64,000 bases of DNA from Streptomyces sp. NBC_01549 (GCF_026339955.1 NZ_JAPEPW010000001.1:6779001-6843000); one strand, 5' to 3'; positions 18,755-27,614 are shown, counted from the stretch's first letter. The notes: generated from the letters alone by a model not told the origin. Numbers and translations are program-made.

Positions 18755-19456
18755 CTACTGCGTGAGTTGGGTCCGCAGCCACTGCTCCACCTCGCCCACG
18801 TGCGCGGCGGCGGCCGCCCTGGCCGCCTCCGGGTCGTGGGCCACCAGCGCGCGGTGGATCGCCGCGTGCTCGCGGCGCGTCCGCTCGAAGGCGCCCTCCT
18901 CCTCGTAGCCCCGCCAGACCCGGGCACGGAACGTGCGCGAGGACAGGCCCTCCAGGATGGCGGCCATGGTCTCGTTGCCCGCGGCGGCCGCGATCTCGCG
19001 GTGGAAGGCCAGATCGTGGGCGAGGATCTCTTCCGGGTCGTCCGTCGCGTTCATCGCCGTCAGGTGTTTCTCGACCTCGGCGAGCTGGTCCGCCGTGATC
19101 CGCGCGGCGGCCAGCGCGGTCGCTGTCGACTCCAGGATCCGCCGCACCTCCAGCAGCTCGACCAGCCGCGGCCCGCGCGAGAGATCGGCCACCACGCCGA
19201 AGGTCTCCAGCAGGTCCCCGGCCTCCAGCTGGGTGACGTAGATGCCCGAGCCGTGCCGGGCCTCCAGCACACCGAGGACCGTGAGCGCGCGGATCGCCTC
19301 GCGCATCGAGCTGCGGGACATGCCCAGCTGGGCAGCCAGATCACGCTCGGTCGGCAGGCGCTGACCGGGCTCCAGCCTGCCCTCGCCGATCATCGCCTTG
19401 ATCCGCTCGATGGCGCGCTGCGTCACGGTGCCCTTCTGCGGGGCCGACTCGTCCAC
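18755..19456 (-). CDS. GntR-family (FadR/FCD) regulator, probable L-fucose operon repressor
   Basis: This 233-residue regulator has a winged helix (R-L-P-T-E-R-D-L-A, then S-M-R-E-A-I-R-A-L) followed by an all-helical FCD effector domain with the conserved F-H-R-E-I-A motif. The start is GTG with AGGAGGAGA upstream. It is divergent from the L-fucose import/catabolism operon, and a perfect 15-base palindrome of FadR type lies in the shared intergenic region. Family members bind small carboxylates or sugars; L-fucose or L-fuconate is a reasonable effector by context. Confidence 0.92.
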   Translation of the reverse strand: MDESAPQKGTVTQRAIERIKAMIGEGRLEPGQRLPTERDLAAQLGMSRSSMREAIRALTVLGVLEARHGSGIYVTQLEAGDLLETFGVVADLSRGPRLVELLEVRRILESTATALAAARITADQLAEVEKHLTAMNATDDPEEILAHDLAFHREIAAAAGNETMAAILEGLSSRTFRARVWRGYEEEGAFERTRREHAAIHRALVAHDPEAARAAAAAHVGEVEQWLRTQLTQ

Positions 19457-19500
19457 GCCGTCTCCTCCTGTTGCCGGGTGCGCCGCAGTCTAACCACCAG

Positions 19501-19515
19501 AGTGGTCGGACCACT
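19501..19515. promoter_or_regulatory. FadR-type operator palindrome
   Basis: AGTGGTC-G-GACCACT is a perfect palindrome around one base and fits the FadR-subfamily consensus T-N-G-T-N3-A-C-N-A exactly. It lies 45 bases upstream of the regulator start and 141 bases upstream of the importer start. An overlapping ACCAC...GTGGT dyad (19493-19506) extends the symmetry. Confidence 0.75.
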
Positions 19516-19552
19516 ACGGTCGATAACGCGGAAATTTTGGCGCACGGGGGTG

Positions 19553-19580
19553 TTGTGGAGGTGAAGTGGTCTGATAAATA
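19553..19580 (+). promoter_or_regulatory. Candidate promoter of the L-fucose operon with embedded half-operator
   Basis: TTGTGG (19553-19558), a 16-base spacer and TAAATA (19575-19580) form a plausible promoter. The spacer contains AGTGGTC (19565-19571), identical to one arm of the palindrome at 19501, so a second regulator contact within the promoter is likely. Confidence 0.45.
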
Positions 19581-19655
19581 TTCGTCCCGGTTGAGCGGGA
19601 CGCTCGGCCACGGACTTCCACACCCGTTCGATCTCGCTCAACGAGGAGCCGTCAG

Positions 19656-20729
19656 ATGTCCGGCAGAAACGTGCGGAACACGCGAATTGCGTCGCGGGCA
19701 GTGCGTGCGGCGGCTGCGGCCGCCTGCGCGACCCTCGTGCTCGCGGCATGCGGCAGCACCAAGGACTCCGCGTCGTCGGGCGGCGGAGGCGGCGGCACCG
19801 GCAAGGTCGGGGTGATCCTGCCCCTGCTGACCTCGCCGTTCTGGCAGTCCTACAACGACTACGTGCCGAAAATGGCGAAGTCCGAAGGGGTCGACGCCCT
19901 CAAGACCGTCAACTCCAACAGCGACCCGTCCCAGCAGATCACCGACATCAACAACCAGCTCAACCAGGGCGTGAAGGGCCTCGTCGTGGCCCCTCTGGAC
20001 AGCGCCGCGATCGCCGCGGGGCTCGACCAGGCCGAGCGCAAGGGCGTGCCCGTGGTCGCCGTCGACGTGGCGCCCGAGAAGGGCAAGGTCGCCATGGTCG
20101 TACGCGCCAACAACGTCGCCTACGGCGAGAAGGCCTGCGAGTACCTCGGCAAGCAGATCCCCTCCGGCAAGGTCGTGCAGATCATGGGCGACCTGGCCTC
20201 CGTCAACGGCCGGGAGCGCTCCGAGGCCTTCCGCACCTGCGTGCAGAAGAACTACCCGAAGCTGAAGGTCCTGGAGATCCCCGCCAAGTGGGAGTCCGAC
20301 ACCGCGGCCTCCAAGCTCGACACCCTCCTGAACGCCAACCCCGACATCAAGGGCATCTACATGCAGGCGGGCGGCGTCTACCTCGCGCCGACCCTCCAGA
20401 CCCTCAAGTCCAAGGGCATGCTCAAGAAGACCGGCCAGGCGGGCCACATCACGATCGTCTCGAACGACGGCATCCCGCAGGAGTTCGACGCTATCCGCAA
20501 GGGCGAGATCGACGCCACCGTCTCCCAGCCGGCCGACGCGTACGCCAAGTACGGCATGTACTACATCAAGGCCGCGATGCAGGGGAAGACGTTCAAGACC
20601 GGCCCGACCGACCACGACTCCGAGATCGTCAAGCTGCCCAGCGGCATCCTGGAGGACCAGCTGCCCGCGCCGCTGGTGACCAAGGACAACGTCGACGACC
20701 CCAAGCTCTGGGGCAACACGGTCAAATGA
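19656..20729 (+). CDS. Sugar ABC transporter substrate-binding lipoprotein, ribose type
   Basis: This 357-residue protein has a lipoprotein signal with lipobox L-A-A-C, then a glycine/serine linker, and a periplasmic-binding-protein fold of the RbsB/sugar-binding type (V-G-V-I-L-P-L-L-T-S-P-F-W). It would bind a monosaccharide; the operon content points to L-fucose. GAGGAG precedes the ATG. Its stop overlaps the ATPase start by 4 bases. Confidence 0.93.
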   Translation: MSGRNVRNTRIASRAVRAAAAAACATLVLAACGSTKDSASSGGGGGGTGKVGVILPLLTSPFWQSYNDYVPKMAKSEGVDALKTVNSNSDPSQQITDINNQLNQGVKGLVVAPLDSAAIAAGLDQAERKGVPVVAVDVAPEKGKVAMVVRANNVAYGEKACEYLGKQIPSGKVVQIMGDLASVNGRERSEAFRTCVQKNYPKLKVLEIPAKWESDTAASKLDTLLNANPDIKGIYMQAGGVYLAPTLQTLKSKGMLKKTGQAGHITIVSNDGIPQEFDAIRKGEIDATVSQPADAYAKYGMYYIKAAMQGKTFKTGPTDHDSEIVKLPSGILEDQLPAPLVTKDNVDDPKLWGNTVK

Positions 20730-22219
20730 GCACCCCACTGGTGGAGGCGCGGGGGATAGCCAAACGGTACGGCCCCACCGTCGCCCTCCAAGACGGCCGG
20801 CTCACCGTTCTCCCCGGTGAGTCCCACGCCCTCGTCGGGCGCAACGGCGCGGGCAAGTCCACCCTCGTCACCATCCTCACCGGCCTCCAGGCCCCCGACG
20901 AGGGCACGGTCCGCTTCGACGGCGAGCCCGCTCCCGCACTCACCGACCGCGACGCCTGGCGCCGCAAGGTGGCCTGCGTCTACCAGAAGCCCACCGTCGT
21001 ACCGGAGCTGACGGTCGCCGAGAACCTCTTCATCAACCGGCAGCCCCTCGGGCGCGGCGGCTTCATCAGCTGGCGCAGACTGCGGGCCGAGGCGGCACAG
21101 GTCCTGGACACCTGGGACGTGCACGTCGACCCGGAGGCCCGCACCGCCGACCTCAAGGTCGAGGACCGCCAGATGGTGGAGATCGCCCGGGCGCTCAGCT
21201 TCGGCGCCCGGTTCATCGTCCTCGACGAACCGACCGCGCAGCTCGACAACCGGGAGATCGAGCGGCTCTTCACCCGGATGCGCGCGCTCCAGGAGTCCGG
21301 TGTCACCTTCCTGTTCATCTCGCACCACCTCCAGGAGGTGTACGAGGTGTGCCAGACGGTCACCGTGCTGCGCGACGCCCGCTGGATCACCACCGCGCCG
21401 GTCGCCGACCTACCCCGCACGGCCCTGGTGGAGGCCATGGCGGGGGAGTCGATCGCCGAGCGGACCGCCACGCACCAGCCCGTCGCCACGGACACCCCGG
21501 CGCTGCTCGACGCCCGGGGGCTGACCTCCGACGCGTACGAGGACATCGACCTCACCGTCCGTCGCGGCGAGGTCGTCGGCCTCGCCGGCTCCAGCGGCAG
21601 CGGCAAGATCGAACTCGCCGAGTCCTTCGCCGGGCTGCACACCCCGACCGGCGGAACCGCCCGACTGGGCGACGAGGACCTCCCGTTCGGCGATGTGCAG
21701 GCCGCCCTCAAGGCGGGGGTCGGCTGTGTCCCGCGTGACCGGCACGACCAGGGTCTCGTCTCCGGCATGACCATCGGCGACAACACCACCATGAGCGTCC
21801 TGAACCGGCTCGGCCGCTACGGCTTCATCCCCGCCGCCCGCAAGCGCGGCTTCGCCGCCGAGCTGATCGAACGCCTCGACATCCACACCGAGGGCCCCGA
21901 GCAGCCCGTCTCGGACCTGTCCGGCGGCAACGCGCAGAAGGTCGTCATGGCCCGCGCCCTCGCCTCCGACCCCCGCCTCCTCGTCCTGATCAACCCCACC
22001 GCGGGCGTCGACGTGAAGTCCAAGGAGTCACTGCTGTCCCGGATGGACAGCGCCAGCGAGGACGGCACCGCCGTGCTCGTCGTCTCCGACGAACTCGACG
22101 ACCTGCGCCGCTGCGACCGCGTCCTCGTCCTCTTCCACGGCCGTGTCGTCGCCGAGCACCCGGCGGGCTGGCACGACCACGAGCTGATCGCCTCCATCGA
22201 AGGAGTGGACCATGGCTGA
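20726..22219 (+). CDS. Sugar ABC transporter ATPase with two nucleotide-binding domains (RbsA type)
   Basis: This 497-residue protein is a fused pair of ATPase domains. The first has a full Walker A at residues 38-46 (G-R-N-G-A-G-K-S-T) and Walker B near F-I-V-L-D-E-P-T. The second has a degenerate Walker A (G-S-S-G-S-G-K-I-E, lacking the usual Ser/Thr) but a good signature motif L-S-G-G-N-A-Q-K, the usual pattern in RbsA-type proteins. It overlaps the upstream stop (ATGA) and the downstream permease start by 8 bases. Confidence 0.95.
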   Translation: MSTPLVEARGIAKRYGPTVALQDGRLTVLPGESHALVGRNGAGKSTLVTILTGLQAPDEGTVRFDGEPAPALTDRDAWRRKVACVYQKPTVVPELTVAENLFINRQPLGRGGFISWRRLRAEAAQVLDTWDVHVDPEARTADLKVEDRQMVEIARALSFGARFIVLDEPTAQLDNREIERLFTRMRALQESGVTFLFISHHLQEVYEVCQTVTVLRDARWITTAPVADLPRTALVEAMAGESIAERTATHQPVATDTPALLDARGLTSDAYEDIDLTVRRGEVVGLAGSSGSGKIELAESFAGLHTPTGGTARLGDEDLPFGDVQAALKAGVGCVPRDRHDQGLVSGMTIGDNTTMSVLNRLGRYGFIPAARKRGFAAELIERLDIHTEGPEQPVSDLSGGNAQKVVMARALASDPRLLVLINPTAGVDVKSKESLLSRMDSASEDGTAVLVVSDELDDLRRCDRVLVLFHGRVVAEHPAGWHDHELIASIEGVDHG

Positions 22220-23246
22220 CACGAAGGCCCCGTCGGCCTCGTCGCCCACCTCCGCGCGCGTCCGCGACGCACGGGCCGCCAAGACCGTACTGCTCCGCAG
22301 GGCCCGCGAACTCGCCCTCGTACCGGCCCTGTTGGTGCTCCTGGTGCTCGGCGCGATCGTCAACGACTCGTTCCTCACCGAACGGAACCTGATCTCCATC
22401 CTGGGTGCCTCGGCGGCGCTCGCGATGGTGGTCCTCGCCGAGTCCCTGGTGCTGATCACCGGCAAGATCGATCTGTCGCTGGAGTCGGTGGTCGGCATCG
22501 CGCCCGCCATCGGCGCCCTGCTGGTCCTGCCGACCGCACAGTCCGGCTGGGGCACGGAATGGCCGTCCGCGCTCGCCCTCGTCGCGATCCTCGTCGTGGG
22601 CGGAGTCATCGGCGCCTTCAACGGCATCCTCGTGGTGAAGTTCAAGCTCAACGCCTTCATCGTCACCCTCGCGATGCTGATCGTCCTGCGTGGCCTGCTG
22701 GTCGGCGCCACCAAGGGCAAGACACTGTTCGGTATGCCCGACGCGTTCTTCTCCCTGGCCACCTCCACCTTCCTGCGCGTCCCGCTGTCGGTGTGGCTGG
22801 CCGCGGTCGCCTTCGGCGTCGCCGGACTGATCCTCAAGTACCACCGGGTCGGCCGCGCCCTGTACGCCATAGGCGGCAACGCGGAGGCGGCCCGCGCCGC
22901 CGGTATCCGCGTCGACCGGATGCTGCTCGGGGTCTCCGTCGTGGCCGGCGTCCTCGCCTCGGTCGGCGGGATCATGCAGACCGGGTACGTCGGCGCGATC
23001 AGCGCCAACCAGGGCAACAACATGATCTTCACGGTGATGGCGGCGGCGGTCATCGGCGGCATCAGCCTGGACGGCGGCAAGGGCACCATGTTCGGCGCCC
23101 TGACCGGCGTACTCCTGCTCGGCGTGGTGCAGAACCTGCTCACGCTCGCCCAGGTGCCGTCCTTCTGGATCCAGGCCATCTACGGCGGAATCATCCTGGT
23201 CGCCCTGATGATCGCCCGCGTGACCACCGGCCGCGCCCAGGACTGA
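22212..23246 (+). CDS. Sugar ABC transporter permease, RbsC type
   Basis: This 344-residue membrane protein has 8-10 hydrophobic helices and the family motif A-I-G-G-N-A-E-A-A-R-A-A-G-I in a cytoplasmic loop. It completes the importer with the two preceding genes. Ribose-type importers carry monosaccharides, consistent with uptake of L-fucose freed by the secreted fucosidases. Confidence 0.94.
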   Translation: MADTKAPSASSPTSARVRDARAAKTVLLRRARELALVPALLVLLVLGAIVNDSFLTERNLISILGASAALAMVVLAESLVLITGKIDLSLESVVGIAPAIGALLVLPTAQSGWGTEWPSALALVAILVVGGVIGAFNGILVVKFKLNAFIVTLAMLIVLRGLLVGATKGKTLFGMPDAFFSLATSTFLRVPLSVWLAAVAFGVAGLILKYHRVGRALYAIGGNAEAARAAGIRVDRMLLGVSVVAGVLASVGGIMQTGYVGAISANQGNNMIFTVMAAAVIGGISLDGGKGTMFGALTGVLLLGVVQNLLTLAQVPSFWIQAIYGGIILVALMIARVTTGRAQD

Positions 23247-23263
23247 CCCCCCTTCGTTCTCGT

Positions 23264-23295
23264 ACGGATCCAAGGACCCACGGATCCACGGACCC
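23264..23295 (+). repeat. Two 16-base direct repeats in the leader of the dehydratase gene
   Basis: ACGGATCCAAGGACCC (23264-23279) is followed immediately by a copy with one mismatch (23280-23295). The repeat lies 36 bases upstream of the GTG at 23332, in an 85-base gap inside the operon. Confidence 0.8.
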
Positions 23296-23331
23296 CTCCG
23301 GACACCCCTGTCCCGGACCGAAAGGCCTCCC

Positions 23332-24702
23332 GTGTCCCCAACTGCCGCCCGTATCACCGCGGTCGACACCTACGACATCCGTTTCCCCACCTCGCGCGAG
23401 CTCGACGGCTCCGACGCGATGAACCCGGACCCCGACTACTCGGCGGCGTACGTCGTGCTGCGCGGCGACGCGGCCGACTGTCCCGAGGGGCACGGCTTCA
23501 CCTTCACCATCGGGCGGGGCAACGACGTCCAGGTCGCCGCGATCGAGGCGCTGCGCGGGCATGTGGTCGGACGCTCGGTCGACGAACTGTGCGCGGACCC
23601 GGGCTCCCTCGCCCGGGACCTGATCGGGGACAGTCAGCTGCGCTGGCTCGGGCCCGAGAAGGGCGTGATGCACATGGCGATCGGCGCCGTCGTCAACGCC
23701 GTGTGGGACCTGGCCGCCAAGCGCGCCCAGAAGCCCCTGTGGCAGCTGCTCGCCGACGCCGAACCGGAGTGGCTGGTCCGCCAGGTGGACTTCCGCTACC
23801 TCACGGACGCCCTCACACCCGAGGAGGCGCTCGAACTGCTCCGTCGGGGGAAAGAGGGCGCCGCCGGGCGCGCCGCGACGCTACGGGAGAGAGGTTTCCC
23901 CGCCTACACCACCTCGCCGGGCTGGCTCGGCTACAGCGACGAGAAGCTCACCCGCCTCGCCGCCGAGGCCGTCGCCGACGGGTTCCGGCAGATCAAGCTG
24001 AAGGTGGGCGCAGATCTGGCGGACGACGTACGCCGCTGCCGGGTCGCCCGCGCGGTGGTCGGTCCCGACATCCGCATCGCCATCGACGCCAACCAGCGCT
24101 GGAACGTGGACGAGGCGATCACCTGGACCAAGGCCCTCGCCGAGTTCGAGCCCTACTGGATCGAGGAGCCGACCAGTCCCGACGACGTCCTCGGCCACGC
24201 CGCCGTGCGCGAGGCGGTCGCCCCCGTCAAGGTCGCCACCGGCGAGCACGTCCAGAACCGTGTCGTCTTCAAGCAGCTCCTCCAGGCCGGCGCCATCGAC
24301 GTCCTGCAGATCGACGCCGCCCGTGTCGCCGGCGTCAACGAGAACCTCGCCATCCTGCTTCTCGCGGCCAAGTTCGGCGTGCCCGTCTGCCCGCACGCCG
24401 GCGGGGTCGGCCTGTGCGAACTCGTCCAGCACCTGTCGATGTTCGACTTCGTGGCGCTCTCCGGCACCACCGACGACCGGGTCATCGAATACGTCGATCA
24501 TCTGCACGACCACTTCCTCGACCCGGTGGTGATCAGGCAAGGTCACTACACGGCACCCACCGTGCCGGGCTTCTCCGCGACCATGCGGCCGGAGTCCATC
24601 GCGGAGTTCACCTACCCCGGCGGCACCTTCTGGGCCGCCGACCTCGCCCAGCGGAAGTCCGGCAGCCAGACGAGCGAAAAGCAGAAGGGGGAAGCCGCGT
24701 GA
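23332..24702 (+). CDS. L-fuconate dehydratase (enolase superfamily)
   Basis: This 456-residue enzyme converts L-fuconate to 2-keto-3-deoxy-L-fuconate. The active-site set of characterised L-fuconate dehydratase is fully present at a constant offset: K222-x-K224 (I-K-L-K-V-G), metal ligands D252, E278 and E305, and the D328/H355 pair (C-P-H-A-G-G-V-G). The long N-terminal capping domain with R-x-x-D-G-S-D-A-M is also typical. It starts with GTG. Its own stop overlaps the next GTG by 4 bases. Together with the dehydrogenase, mutarotase and lactonase genes this identifies the pathway as oxidative L-fucose degradation. Confidence 0.95.
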   Translation: MSPTAARITAVDTYDIRFPTSRELDGSDAMNPDPDYSAAYVVLRGDAADCPEGHGFTFTIGRGNDVQVAAIEALRGHVVGRSVDELCADPGSLARDLIGDSQLRWLGPEKGVMHMAIGAVVNAVWDLAAKRAQKPLWQLLADAEPEWLVRQVDFRYLTDALTPEEALELLRRGKEGAAGRAATLRERGFPAYTTSPGWLGYSDEKLTRLAAEAVADGFRQIKLKVGADLADDVRRCRVARAVVGPDIRIAIDANQRWNVDEAITWTKALAEFEPYWIEEPTSPDDVLGHAAVREAVAPVKVATGEHVQNRVVFKQLLQAGAIDVLQIDAARVAGVNENLAILLLAAKFGVPVCPHAGGVGLCELVQHLSMFDFVALSGTTDDRVIEYVDHLHDHFLDPVVIRQGHYTAPTVPGFSATMRPESIAEFTYPGGTFWAADLAQRKSGSQTSEKQKGEAA

Positions 24703-25457
24703 GTGGCGACTTCGAAGGACTCAAGGCGCTGGTGACCGGTGGCGCGTCCGGCATCGGCCGCGCCACCGCCGAGCTGCTCGCCGCCCGCGGAGCCCAGGTC
24801 GCAGTCCTCGACCTGGACCCCTCGACGGTCGAGAAGCCCCTGCTCGGCCACCGCGCCGACGTCGCAGACGACGCCTCCGTACGCCGGGCCGTGGCCGCGG
24901 CGGTCGCGGACCTCGGCGGACTCGACGTACTGATCAACAACGCGGGGATCGGAGCGCAGGGCACCGTCGAGGACAACGCCGACGAAGAGTGGCACCGGGT
25001 CCTGGACGTCAATGTCGTCGGCATGGTCCGTACGACCCGCGCCGCCCTGCCCCATCTGCGGGAATCCGCGCACGCGGCGATCGTGAACACCTGTTCCATC
25101 GCGGCCACGGCCGGGCTGCCGCAGCGCGCCCTGTACTCCGCCACCAAGGGCGCCGTCCTCTCCCTCACCCTCGCCATGGCGGCCGACCACCTCCGTGAGG
25201 GCATCCGCGTCAACTGCGTGAACCCCGGCACCGCCGACACCCCCTGGGTCGGCCGCCTCCTCGACAGCGCGGCCAACCCGGCCGCCGAACGGGCCGCGCT
25301 GGAGGCCCGCCAGCCCTCCGGCCGCCTCGTCTCGGCGGACGAGGTCGCGGGCGCCATCGCCTACCTGGCGAGCCCGCTCTCCGGCGCCACCACCGGCACC
25401 GCCCTCGCCGTGGACGGCGGTATGCAGGGACTGCGACTGCGGCCGGTGGGCCAGTGA
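24699..25457 (+). CDS. Short-chain dehydrogenase, probable 2-keto-3-deoxy-L-fuconate dehydrogenase
   Basis: This 252-residue Rossmann enzyme has T-G-G-A-S-G-I-G at residues 13-20, N-N-A-G, and the Y-S-A-T-K catalytic motif. An aspartate at the end of the second beta strand (V-L-D-L-D) favours NAD+. By analogy with the Xanthomonas route it would oxidise 2-keto-3-deoxy-L-fuconate to the 2,4-diketo acid. It overlaps both neighbours by 4 bases. An L-fucose dehydrogenase role is the main alternative, but the aldo/keto reductase downstream fits that better. Confidence 0.85.
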   Translation: MSGDFEGLKALVTGGASGIGRATAELLAARGAQVAVLDLDPSTVEKPLLGHRADVADDASVRRAVAAAVADLGGLDVLINNAGIGAQGTVEDNADEEWHRVLDVNVVGMVRTTRAALPHLRESAHAAIVNTCSIAATAGLPQRALYSATKGAVLSLTLAMAADHLREGIRVNCVNPGTADTPWVGRLLDSAANPAAERAALEARQPSGRLVSADEVAGAIAYLASPLSGATTGTALAVDGGMQGLRLRPVGQ

Positions 25458-26467
25458 GCACCCTCGGGAGGAGCGCGCTCGGCAGGAGCGGCGTCGAGGT
25501 CAGCGCCCTGTCCTTCGGCGCCGCGGGCATCGGAAACCTGTTCACCGAGATCGGCGACGAGCAGGCCGACGAGGCCGTGGACGCCGCCTGGTCCGGTGGC
25601 ATCCGCTACTTCGACACCGCCCCGCACTACGGCATCGGTCTCTCCGAACGCCGTCTCGGCGCGGCCCTGCGCGACCGCCCCCGCGCCGAGTACACCCTCT
25701 CCACGAAGGTGGGCCGCCTCCTGGAGCCCACGGAGGCGGACGCGGGCGGCGACGACCTGGCCAACGGCTTCGCGGTGCCCGCCACGCACCGACGCGTCTG
25801 GGACTTCAGCGCGCAGGGCGTGCGACGCAGCATCGAGGCCAGCCTCGAACGCCTCGGCCTGGACCACGTGGACATCGTCTACCTCCACGACCCGGACGAC
25901 CACGCCGAGCAGGCCTTCCAGGAGGGCTACCCGGCCTTGGAGAAGCTCCGCTCGGAAGGTGTGGTCGGCGCGATCGGCGCGGGCATGAACCAGGCCGAGA
26001 TGCTCACCCGCTTCGTCCGCGACACGGACGTGGACGTGGTGCTGTGCGCGGGCCGCTACACCCTGCTCGACCACACCGCGCTGACCGAGCTGCTGCCCGC
26101 CGCCCAGGAGCGCGGCACCTCGGTGGTCATCGGCGGCGCCTTCAACTCCGGTCTGCTGGCAGACCCGCGGCCCGGAGCGACGTACAACTACCGGGCGGCA
26201 TCGGCGCAGTTGCTGGACCGCGCCCTGAGACTCAAGGAGATCGCCGAGCGGCACGACACCACGCTGCGCGCCGCCGCGCTGGCCTTTCCCGCCGCCCACC
26301 CGGCCGTGGCGAGCGTCCTGGTCGGCGCCCGCTCGGCGCATGAAGTCCGCGACTGTGCCGAGCAGTTCACGACACCGGTGGCGGAGGACTTCTGGCGGGA
26401 ACTGCGCGAGGCGAAGCTGCTGCCCGAGGGCGCCCCCGTACCCGCACCCCCACAGGATCCGTCATGA
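25454..26467 (+). CDS. Aldo/keto reductase, probable L-fucose (D-threo-aldose) 1-dehydrogenase
   Basis: This 337-residue barrel enzyme has the full aldo/keto reductase tetrad: D54 and Y59 (F-D-T-A-P-H-Y-G), K85 (S-T-K-V-G) and H145 (Y-L-H-D-P). The sequence is of the D-threo-aldose 1-dehydrogenase kind, which oxidises L-fucose to L-fucono-lactone with NAD(P)+. It starts with GTG in a 4-base overlap and its stop overlaps the mutarotase ATG. Confidence 0.88.
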   Translation: MSTLGRSALGRSGVEVSALSFGAAGIGNLFTEIGDEQADEAVDAAWSGGIRYFDTAPHYGIGLSERRLGAALRDRPRAEYTLSTKVGRLLEPTEADAGGDDLANGFAVPATHRRVWDFSAQGVRRSIEASLERLGLDHVDIVYLHDPDDHAEQAFQEGYPALEKLRSEGVVGAIGAGMNQAEMLTRFVRDTDVDVVLCAGRYTLLDHTALTELLPAAQERGTSVVIGGAFNSGLLADPRPGATYNYRAASAQLLDRALRLKEIAERHDTTLRAAALAFPAAHPAVASVLVGARSAHEVRDCAEQFTTPVAEDFWRELREAKLLPEGAPVPAPPQDPS

Positions 26468-26778
26468 GAGTCGCCCTGCACACCAAGGTCCGCGCCGAGC
26501 GTGTCGCCGCGTACGAGGCCGCCCACCGGGAGGTCCCCGAGGAGCTCACCACGGCGATCCGCGCCACCGGGGCCACCTCCTGGACGATCTGGCGCAGCGG
26601 CACCGACCTCTTCCATGTCCTGGAGTGCGAGGACTACGAGCGCCTGCTCGCCGAACTGGAGAAGCTGCCGGTCAACATCGCCTGGCAGGCGCGTATGGCC
26701 GAACTCCTGGACGTCGTGCACGACTACTCGAGCCAGGGCGCGCAGGCGGGTCTGCCCGTCGTATGGGAGCTGCCGTGA
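26464..26778 (+). CDS. L-fucose/L-rhamnose mutarotase (RhaM family)
   Basis: This 104-residue protein matches the RhaM-type mutarotase family, which interconverts alpha and beta anomers. The conserved Y17-x3-H21 pair corresponds to the catalytic Tyr/His of RhaM, and aromatic residues (W-T-I-W) line the pocket. The family is usually named for rhamnose, but here it sits between an L-fucose dehydrogenase and a lactonase, so L-fucose is the likely substrate. It is translationally coupled on both sides. Confidence 0.85.
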   Translation: MRVALHTKVRAERVAAYEAAHREVPEELTTAIRATGATSWTIWRSGTDLFHVLECEDYERLLAELEKLPVNIAWQARMAELLDVVHDYSSQGAQAGLPVVWELP

Positions 26779-27614
26779 GGGTGGACGCGCATCACCACCT
26801 GTGGGACCTCTCGGTCCGCGACCAGGACTGGATCACCGGGCCCGAACTCCAGCCGCTGCGGCGCGATTTCGGCGTGGCGGACCTCGCACCGCAGGCGCGG
26901 GCCGCCGGGGTCGACCGCACGGTCCTCGTACAGACGATCACCGTGCCCGAGGAGACCCCGGAGTTCCTCGCCCTCGCGGCGGAGAGCGAGCTGATCGCGG
27001 GCGTGGTCGGCTGGACCGACCTGACCCGGCCGGACGCCGCCGACGAGCTGGCCCGGCTGCGGGAACTGCCGGGCGGACGCCACCTCAAGGGCATCCGTCA
27101 CCAGGTGCAGGGCGAGCCCGACCCAAACTGGCTGCTGCGTCCGGACGTACGGGACGGGCTCGTCGCGGTCGCCGAGGCGAGCCTCGTCTACGACCTGGTC
27201 GTGCTGCCGCACCAGCTGTCGGCCTGCGTCCGGGCCGCCGCCGAGCACCCCGAACTCACCTTCGTCCTCGACCACTTGGGCAAACCGCCGATCGCCACGG
27301 GCGAGCTGCGGCCGTGGGCGACGGCCGTCCGGGCGCTGGCCGCGCTCCCCAACACCGTGTGCAAGCTCTCCGGCATGGTCACCGAGGCGGACCTCGCGAA
27401 GTGGACGGTCGACGGGCTGCGCCCCTACGCGGACACGGTCCTGGACGCCTTCGGGCCCGGTCGGCTGATGTTCGGATCCGACTGGCCGGTATGTACGCTG
27501 GCGGCGTCGTATGCCCAAGTGGTCGACGTGGCCGAGGAGCTGACCGGCGGTCTTGGCGCGGAGGAGCGCGCCGAGGTCTTCGGTGGTACCGCCACCCGCG
27601 TCTACCGGCTCTGA
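26775..27614 (+). CDS. Amidohydrolase, probable L-fuconolactonase
   Basis: This 279-residue metal-dependent hydrolase starts V-R-V-D-A-H-H-H-L-W-D, the N-terminal metal motif of the lactonase/decarboxylase branch of the amidohydrolase family, and ends with the F-G-S-D-W-P motif that supplies the last aspartate. I chose the GTG at 26775 because it overlaps the upstream stop and has GGGAG 5 bases before it; an ATG at 26763 is possible. It would open L-fucono-lactone to L-fuconate. Its 3' end overlaps the convergent membrane-protein gene by 13 bases. Confidence 0.88.
   Translation: MRVDAHHHLWDLSVRDQDWITGPELQPLRRDFGVADLAPQARAAGVDRTVLVQTITVPEETPEFLALAAESELIAGVVGWTDLTRPDAADELARLRELPGGRHLKGIRHQVQGEPDPNWLLRPDVRDGLVAVAEASLVYDLVVLPHQLSACVRAAAEHPELTFVLDHLGKPPIATGELRPWATAVRALAALPNTVCKLSGMVTEADLAKWTVDGLRPYADTVLDAFGPGRLMFGSDWPVCTLAASYAQVVDVAEELTGGLGAEERAEVFGGTATRVYRL

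Noticed and set aside
19501..19515. Palindrome as a DasR (dre) site for GlcNAc control
   Set aside because: The dre consensus has a two-base centre (16 bases); this one has a single central base and fits the FadR subfamily, whose member is encoded next to it.
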